From assembly GCF_001423185.1 (NCBI RefSeq), contig NZ_LMOB01000002.1, positions 377,573 to 441,572 on the forward strand: a stretch of DNA of 64,000 nt, written 5' to 3'. The DNA is from Plantibacter sp. Leaf314. Its GTDB lineage: Bacteria; Actinomycetota; Actinomycetes; Actinomycetales; Microbacteriaceae. Under the pieces are notes generated by a model. That model worked only from the letters and a program-made list of their open reading frames with translations, was not told the DNA's origin and ran no database searches. Both the position numbers and the translations under genes were made by a program. Of the stretch, positions 59,069 through 64,000 are shown in pieces (the stretch's first letter is position 1; each line of letters begins with the position of its first letter).

Positions 59069-60415
59069 ATGTCTCTCGAAGCAACACCAGTCACCAAGGC
59101 CCCGGTCAATCCGCGATCCCGAGTCGTCCTCGCCAGCCTCATCGGCACGACGATCGAGTTCTACGACTTCTACGTCTACGCGACGGCCGCCGTCCTCGTC
59201 TTCCCCCACCTCTTCTTCCCGAGTGAGGACCCCACGGCGGGTCTCCTCGCCTCGTTCGCCGTGTTCGGCGCGGCCATGGTCGCCCGCCCGGTCGGTGCCG
59301 TCATCTTCGGCCACCTCGGCGACAAGCGCGGCCGGAAGGCGACCCTCGTCGGAGCGCTGCTCACCATGGGCATCGCGACCTTCCTCATCGGGCTCCTCCC
59401 GACGTACCAGCTCGTCGGCTGGGTCGCACCACTGCTCCTCGTGATCCTCCGCATCGGCCAGGGCTTCGCCCTCGGCGGCGAGTGGTCCGGCGCGGCGCTC
59501 GTCGCGACCGAGAACGCCCCGAAGGGCAAGCGGGCCCTGTTCGGCACGTTCCCCCAGCTGGGGGCGCCGATCGGCTTCATCATCGCGAACGGCCTCTTCC
59601 TCATCATCGCGGCGATCCTGCCGAGTGACGACCCGTCGATGCCGTCCGAGGCCTTCCTCGAGTGGGGCTGGCGGATCCCGTTCCTCTTCTCCGTCGTCAT
59701 GGTGATCGTCGGCCTGTGGGTGCGCCTGCGACTCGTCGAGAGCAACGCGTTCACGACCGCGAAGGAACAGGGCAAGGTCCAGCGGTCACCGCTCGCCAGC
59801 GTCGTCAAGCTCCACTGGCGCAAGCTCCTCCTCGGCACGTTCTTCATGCTCGCCACCTACGTGCTCTTCTACCTGATGACGACGTTCTCCCTGAGCTACG
59901 GCCGGGCCCCGGTCGACGCCCCCGTCGCCGGTCTCGGCTACAGCTACACGACGTTCGTGCTCATGCTCATCGCCGGCGTCGTGTTCTTCGGGATCTTCAC
60001 CCTCGTCTCGGGCCCGTTCGCCGACAAGTACGGCCGACGCAAGACGCTCATCGTGGTGACCAGCGCGATCCTCGTGTTCGGGCTCGTGTGGGTGCCGCTC
60101 CTCGACGCCGGGTTCACCGGGGTGATGATCTGGCTGATCATCGGCTTCAGCCTCATGGGCTTCACCTTCGGTCCGATGGGCGCGCTCCTCCCCGAGCTGT
60201 TCCCCACGAACGTCCGGTACACGGGCTCCGGCATCTCGTACAACGTGTCGTCCATCCTCGGTGCGGCCGTCGCACCGTTCATCGCGGTCGCGCTCTGGAG
60301 CGCCGGTGGCGGGAGCCCCTTCTGGGTCGGCGTCTACCTGTCGGTCATGGCCGCCATCACCCTCACGGCGCTGATCGTCTCGAAGGAGACGAAGGACGTC
60401 GACATCGACGCCTGA
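59069..60415 (+). CDS. MFS transporter, metabolite:H+ symporter (MHS) family
   Basis: A 448-residue twelve-helix transporter. The family signatures are GTTIEFYDFYVYATAAVL at the start, GHLGDKRGRKATLVGALL after helix 2, RIGQGFALGGEWSGAAL in helix 4 region and PFADKYGRRKTLI after helix 8. MHS members import carboxylates, betaine or similar solutes with protons; the substrate is not readable. ATG at 59069 was chosen; a GTG at 59021 would add 16 basic residues. Confidence 0.88.
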   Translation: MSLEATPVTKAPVNPRSRVVLASLIGTTIEFYDFYVYATAAVLVFPHLFFPSEDPTAGLLASFAVFGAAMVARPVGAVIFGHLGDKRGRKATLVGALLTMGIATFLIGLLPTYQLVGWVAPLLLVILRIGQGFALGGEWSGAALVATENAPKGKRALFGTFPQLGAPIGFIIANGLFLIIAAILPSDDPSMPSEAFLEWGWRIPFLFSVVMVIVGLWVRLRLVESNAFTTAKEQGKVQRSPLASVVKLHWRKLLLGTFFMLATYVLFYLMTTFSLSYGRAPVDAPVAGLGYSYTTFVLMLIAGVVFFGIFTLVSGPFADKYGRRKTLIVVTSAILVFGLVWVPLLDAGFTGVMIWLIIGFSLMGFTFGPMGALLPELFPTNVRYTGSGISYNVSSILGAAVAPFIAVALWSAGGGSPFWVGVYLSVMAAITLTALIVSKETKDVDIDA

Positions 60416-60433
60416 CCCCGGTCGCCTCACCGT

Positions 60434-60470
60434 GGGCCGGTGCACGGAGCAGTCCTCCGCGCACCGGCCC
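60434..60470 (+). terminator. terminator after the MHS transporter
   Basis: GGGCCGGTGC pairs perfectly with GCACCGGCCC (10 bp), with an inner GGAG/CTCC pair. Confidence 0.7.
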
Positions 60471-60511
60471 TCGGTGCATCGGTTGCGGCCCGGGCATCGG
60501 CGGCGGTCGCT

Positions 60512-60517
60512 TAGAGT
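60512..60517 (+). promoter_or_regulatory. possible -10 element of the ABC exporter gene
   Basis: TAGAGT, about 70 bases before the ATG at 60586. Confidence 0.4.
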
Positions 60518-60585
60518 TGGAGGACGGTGCGCCGTCGCCATGGACGTCTCCGAGCCCGCGCACCGCACCTCAGAGGAAGAGCACC

Positions 60586-62514
60586 ATGAGCACCCCAGCG
60601 CGCCCCGCACGCAGCCGCAGTCCGTTCAGCCGGCCGAAGGACGACGGTCCGCGCGCGAGCCTCAAGCAGCTCATGCCGTACATCTTCGAGCACCGCTCGA
60701 TCCTCGTCGTGGTCATCATCTTGAGCGTCATCGGGGCTGCGGCCTCCCTGGCCCAACCGCTCATCGTGAGCCAGGTCATCGGCGTCGTCGAGGCCGGCAG
60801 GTCGCTCGGCAACCTCGCCTGGCTGCTCGTCGGGCTCGTCGTGGTCTCCGGCGTCATCAGCGGGTACCAGCACTACCTCCTGCAGCGGGCCGGCACCGGG
60901 GTCGTCTACTCGTCCCGCCGCCAGCTCATCGCCCGCATCTTCCGACTCCCGATCAGCCAGTTCGACACGCGCCGCACCGGCGACCTCGTCTCCCGCGTCG
61001 GCAGCGACACGACGATGCTCTACGCCGTGCTCACCCAGGGCTTCGTCGACGCCGTCGGCGGCGCCATCACCTTCCTCGGGGCGCTCATCGCGATGGCGAT
61101 CATCGATCCCGTCCTCCTCGGGCTCACCCTGCTCGTCGTGATCGTCTCGGTCGTCGTCGTCGTCGCCCTCAGCGGTCGGATCCGCGTGGCGAGCCGCGAA
61201 CAGCAGACGAAGGTGGGCGACCTCGCCGCCGCCGTCGAGCGCGGGATCAGCTCCATCCGCACCATCCGCGCGTCCAACGCCACCGACCGTGAGATCCATG
61301 CGGTGGACGGCGTCGCGAAGGAGGCCTACGGCGTCGGTGTCCGGATCGCGAAGATCTCCTCGCTGGTGGTCCCGGTCGCGGGCATCGCCATGCAGACCTC
61401 GTTCCTCGTGGTGCTCGGGGTCGGCGGTTTCCGGGTCGCGTCGGGCACGATCACGATCGCGAGCCTCGTCGCATTCATCCTGTTCCTGTTCATGATGATC
61501 ATGCCGCTCGGTCAGGCCTTCGGCGCGATCACCAGCGTCAACCAGGCCCTCGGCGCCCTCGGCCGGATCCAGGAGATCCTCGACCTCCCCGACGAGGGCG
61601 ACGACGACGCGGCGATCGCCGCGCGCGTCACCCGTGCCGGTTCCGCCACCGCCGACGCCCCCGCCATCGCGTTCGACGAGGTGGTGTTCGCCTACCCGGA
61701 TGCCGCAGTCATCGAGCGGGAACGTGCGGCTGCGGAGGCGCTGGCAGCCACGGTCTCGGATGACGCTTCGGCGCCCTCGGAGACCGTCGCCGCCGACGCC
61801 GCCCGGCTCACGGAGGCGCAGTCCGCCCTCGGCCGCCAGGTGCTCCGCGGCGTCTCCTTCGAGGTGCCGCAGGGCAGACGGACCGCGCTCGTCGGGCCCT
61901 CCGGTGCCGGCAAGAGCACCATCCTCGGCCTCATCGAGCGTTTCTACGACCCGACCGCGGGCGCCATCCGCCTCGGTGGTGTCGACATCCGCATCATCCC
62001 CCGGACCGAGCTCCGGCACCAGATCGGCTACGTGGAGCAGGACGCCCCGGTGCTCGCCGGCACGCTGCGCGACAACCTGCTGTTGTCCTCGCCGGACGCC
62101 GACGACGCCGACTGCGTCCGGGTGCTGCACGCGGTCAACCTGGGTGCCGTGCTCGACCGCAACCCGCTCGGCCTGTCGGCTCCCGTCGGCGAGGACGGCA
62201 TCATGCTCTCCGGTGGCGAGCGTCAGCGGCTCGCGATCGCACGGGCCATCCTCGCGGCCCCTCCCATCCTGCTGCTGGACGAGTCGACGTCCAGTCTCGA
62301 CGGCGTGAACGAGCAGATGATGCGCGAGGCCATCGACGCGGTCGCCACGGGGCGCACGCTCATCGTGATCGCCCACCGCCTCTCGACGGTCGTCGACAGC
62401 GACCAGATCGTCGTCCTCGACGAGGGTCGCGTCGTCGGGGTCGGCACGCACAGTGAGCTCGTCACCGAGGTGCCGCTCTACCGGGAGCTCGCGAAGCACC
62501 AGCTCCTCGTCTGA
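60586..62514 (+). CDS. ABC exporter with fused membrane and ATPase domains
   Basis: A 642-residue half-transporter. Six membrane helices occupy about residues 35-325. The ATPase has Walker A LVGPSGAGKSTILG, Q loop YVEQDAPVLAG, signature MLSGGERQRLAIARAIL, Walker B ILLLDESTSSLD and switch His in IAHRLSTVVD. Between the A-loop (VVFAYPDA) and the strand VLRGVSFEVPQG there is an extra segment of about 45 residues rich in Ala, Glu and Ser, absent from ordinary exporters. It should act as a homodimer, exporting a lipid, drug or peptide; the substrate is unknown. ATG at 60586 follows AGAGGAAGAG. Confidence 0.88.
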   Translation: MSTPARPARSRSPFSRPKDDGPRASLKQLMPYIFEHRSILVVVIILSVIGAAASLAQPLIVSQVIGVVEAGRSLGNLAWLLVGLVVVSGVISGYQHYLLQRAGTGVVYSSRRQLIARIFRLPISQFDTRRTGDLVSRVGSDTTMLYAVLTQGFVDAVGGAITFLGALIAMAIIDPVLLGLTLLVVIVSVVVVVALSGRIRVASREQQTKVGDLAAAVERGISSIRTIRASNATDREIHAVDGVAKEAYGVGVRIAKISSLVVPVAGIAMQTSFLVVLGVGGFRVASGTITIASLVAFILFLFMMIMPLGQAFGAITSVNQALGALGRIQEILDLPDEGDDDAAIAARVTRAGSATADAPAIAFDEVVFAYPDAAVIERERAAAEALAATVSDDASAPSETVAADAARLTEAQSALGRQVLRGVSFEVPQGRRTALVGPSGAGKSTILGLIERFYDPTAGAIRLGGVDIRIIPRTELRHQIGYVEQDAPVLAGTLRDNLLLSSPDADDADCVRVLHAVNLGAVLDRNPLGLSAPVGEDGIMLSGGERQRLAIARAILAAPPILLLDESTSSLDGVNEQMMREAIDAVATGRTLIVIAHRLSTVVDSDQIVVLDEGRVVGVGTHSELVTEVPLYRELAKHQLLV

Positions 62515-62516
62515 CC

Positions 62517-62576
62517 CCGGTCCGTTCGCCCATCTTTGGGCGAACGAACCTTCATTCGCCCAAAGATGGGCGAATG
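62517..62576. repeat. 60-bp palindromic repeat, copy 1
   Basis: The core is a perfect 20-bp inverted repeat, TTCGCCCATCTTTGGGCGAA (62525-62544) and its complement (62555-62574), around the 10-base loop CGAACCTTCA. Each arm is itself a near palindrome. It lies between the exporter stop and the nuclease stop, where it can act as a two-way terminator. Copy 2 at 63643-63702 differs at one base. Confidence 0.95.
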
Positions 62577-62583
62577 AACGGGA

Positions 62584-63546
62584 TCACGGACGCCATCCTG
62601 CCGCGATGAGGCGCTCGCGGGCTCGCTCGACCGCGACGGCGGCACCCGCCTGCAGATGATGTGCGAGGAAGCGGTCGTGGGACCAGCCGAGTCTGGTGAC
62701 GGCATGGATCCGGTCGACGTCCTTCGCGAACTGCCCCGCATCGGTGGCGTGCTGGCGCCCGTCGTACTCGAACGCTGCACGATACGCCGGGTAGGCGAGG
62801 TCGAGACGCGCAATGAACCGCCCCCAGCGATCACGGAGTTCGTGGTTGAGCACCGGCTCCGGGAGACCGGCGCGAACGAAGGCGAGTCGGAGTTCCGTCT
62901 CCTTCGGCGATTCGGAACCACCGCGGATCTGCGGGAGCGCGGCACGGAGGGGCCCGGCGCCGAGGTGCCGGGAGCTGCTCAGCGCCGCTGCGAGGTCGTC
63001 GATGGAGCAGAGCCCTGGAATGCGCTCATGCCGCCACCGGCCCGAGGCACCTCGCTCACGGACCAGGTGATCGCCGACCGCGACCAGCTCGTCGATGGTG
63101 AGACTCGGTCCGAGCTGACACCACATGTCGGCGGGACTCACGACCGCGAGCCCCTCGATGAGGATCGGATCGCCGACGAGGCCGGTCAGGCGATGGCCGA
63201 CGACCCCGGCGACCCTGGGCGCCCGGTCCGGCGGCCGGACGCCGACGTGGACCTCGTCCCAGCACAGCCGCGCCGGGAGCGGAGCATTCAGGAGGTGTGC
63301 GGCCGACAGGTGCGAGAAGAACTGCGTCGGCGCCATTCGCTGCGCGTACGCCCGACACAGCTCCAGGTGCGCGAGATGCCGCTGCCCGGGAGGCAGGTCA
63401 GCGCCCCTGCGTGGTGCAGCGAAGCTCCGAACCCCCGGGAACGGTGCTGGAACACGCGTCGTGCGGAGGCGCTCCGGCGAGACGCCATGCTCCAGCGCCG
63501 AGCGGACGGAGAACGCGTCGTGATCGGGCAGATCGGTTGGCGTCAT
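62584..63546 (-). CDS. putative DUF559 / Vsr-like nuclease-domain protein with AbiEi-like N-terminus
   Basis: A 320-residue protein. The N-terminal 90 residues (SVRSALEHGVSPERLRTTRV and SHLSAAHLL) resemble the AbiEi-like winged-helix part often joined to this domain. The C-terminal part (about 205-300) has a PD-(D/E)XK-like nuclease pattern: KETELRLAF, then FIARLDLAYP, then AAFEYDGRQH, with acidic residues in the expected order. Such proteins are common and uncharacterised in high-GC actinobacteria. DNA cleavage is therefore a prediction. It stands alone between two copies of a palindromic repeat. The gap 63547-63642 before copy 2 shows no gene. Confidence 0.75.
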   Translation of the reverse strand: MTPTDLPDHDAFSVRSALEHGVSPERLRTTRVPAPFPGVRSFAAPRRGADLPPGQRHLAHLELCRAYAQRMAPTQFFSHLSAAHLLNAPLPARLCWDEVHVGVRPPDRAPRVAGVVGHRLTGLVGDPILIEGLAVVSPADMWCQLGPSLTIDELVAVGDHLVRERGASGRWRHERIPGLCSIDDLAAALSSSRHLGAGPLRAALPQIRGGSESPKETELRLAFVRAGLPEPVLNHELRDRWGRFIARLDLAYPAYRAAFEYDGRQHATDAGQFAKDVDRIHAVTRLGWSHDRFLAHHLQAGAAVAVERARERLIAAGWRP

Positions 63547-63642
63547 GCTTCGATCGTCGCGCGATCCAGCGGCGGGCTGAGCAGCGCAGCTACCTCACGA
63601 CGACCTCTGCCCTCGTTCGCGAGCTGTGGAGCACCCTCGTCG

Positions 63643-63702
63643 CCGGTTCGTTCGCCCATCTTTGGGCGAACGAACCTTCATTCGCCCAAAGATGGGCGAA
63701 TG
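63643..63702. repeat. 60-bp palindromic repeat, copy 2
   Basis: Same 20-bp arms (63651-63670 and 63681-63700) and the identical loop CGAACCTTCA in the same orientation as copy 1, with one mismatch at base 63648 in the flank. It follows the pckG stop by 11 bases, so terminator function is again possible. Confidence 0.95.
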
Positions 63703-63713
63703 CATGACGAGGA

Positions 63714-64000
63714 TCAGGCCCGGAGGCGGTAGCGGAGGGCGGCGAGTTCGGCCCGGAGGGCGGCCGGGACGCGGTTCCCGAAGGTGTCGAAGAAGGCCTC
63801 GGTGAGGTCGCATTCCGCGAGCCAGGAGTCGCGGTCCACGGCGAACAGGGCGTCGAGGGCGTCCTCCGGCAGGTCGATGCCGTCGAGGTTCAGCTCGTCG
63901 ACGAGCGGTAGCCCACCGATGGCCGACGCACGTGACCCGGCCTCGTGCTCCAGACGGCGGACGATCCACTCGATGACCCGGGCGTTCTCACCGAAGCCCG
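63714..64000 (-). CDS. pckG: phosphoenolpyruvate carboxykinase (GTP), C-terminal part only
   Basis: The frame runs off the window end. The 95 visible residues begin GFGENARVIEWIVRRLEHEA and continue with LPLVDELNLDGIDLPEDAL, FAVDRDSWLAE and FFDTFGNRVPAALRAE, matching the C-terminus of GTP-dependent PEPCK. The full enzyme makes PEP from oxaloacetate in gluconeogenesis. The catalytic half is outside. The stop is TGA at 63714-63716. Confidence 0.85.
   Translation of the reverse strand, partial: GFGENARVIEWIVRRLEHEAGSRASAIGGLPLVDELNLDGIDLPEDALDALFAVDRDSWLAECDLTEAFFDTFGNRVPAALRAELAALRYRLRA

Noticed and set aside
62517..63702. CRISPR array
   Set aside because: Only two repeat copies, over 1.1 kb apart, each an independent hairpin, and no cas genes.
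62517..63702. Insertion sequence or composite transposon
   Set aside because: No transposase-like protein and no target-site duplication outside the repeats: the flanking bases differ. The repeats are direct, not inverted relative to each other except by their own symmetry.

Overview
This window is high-GC bacterial chromosome from an actinobacterium, most likely a member of the Microbacteriaceae (inference). Supporting signs are the acyl-CoA carboxylase set with an epsilon subunit and a class I BirA, a quinone-reductase-type LpdA, the sdhCDAB order, GTG starts and many leaderless promoters. Much of the gene order matches the Mycobacterium tuberculosis block purK, PH-domain gene, birA, accD5, accE5, maf, accA3, lpdA, punA, pmmB, add, deoA, cdd, sdhCDAB, with lineage-specific insertions. 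No rRNA, tRNA, phage, insertion sequence or CRISPR array was recognised.

Layout. 1-6.7 kb: the 3' part of a very large GltB-like glutamate synthase, translationally coupled to a diflavin (CysJ-like) reductase. 6.7-12.3 kb: purK, a PH-domain protein, an EI24 membrane protein, birA, accD5 and accE. 12.3-15.6 kb: a candidate small RNA, then a response regulator, a histidine kinase and a kinase-like protein without a recognisable ATPase. 15.6-21.2 kb: an RNA uracil methyltransferase, maf, accA3 and a regulator with two LuxR-type DNA-binding domains. 21.2-34.6 kb: nucleoside uptake and salvage. A BMP-type lipoprotein and its ABC transporter import nucleosides; cytidine deaminase, thymidine phosphorylase, adenosine deaminase and purine nucleoside phosphorylase break them down; a phosphohexomutase-family enzyme probably returns the sugar phosphate to central metabolism. 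A PTS IIA/IIB pair with no visible membrane subunit sits in this cluster. 34.8-40.7 kb: an ABC-F protein, a secreted lysozyme-like protein, manC and corA. 40.8-44.4 kb: succinate dehydrogenase. 44.4-49.5 kb: PTS enzyme I, a YihY/BrkB membrane protein, xthA and trpS. 49.5-54.9 kb: glycerol use (glpF, glpK, glpD) with a divergent SorC-type regulator. 55.0-58.9 kb: an FMN riboswitch and the riboflavin operon ribD-ribE-ribBA-ribH. 59-62.5 kb: an MHS-family transporter and an ABC exporter. 62.5-64 kb: a putative DUF559 nuclease gene flanked by two nearly identical 60-bp palindromic repeats, then the 3' end of pckG.

A recurring signal is a TANNNT -10 hexamer 6-7 bases upstream of an ATG or GTG, which predicts leaderless transcripts; I used it to choose several start codons. 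The observations most worth following are the repeat-flanked nuclease gene, the GltB/diflavin-reductase pair, the double-HTH LuxR protein, the switch-like pairing behind the FMN riboswitch, and the candidate small RNA beside the two-component system.
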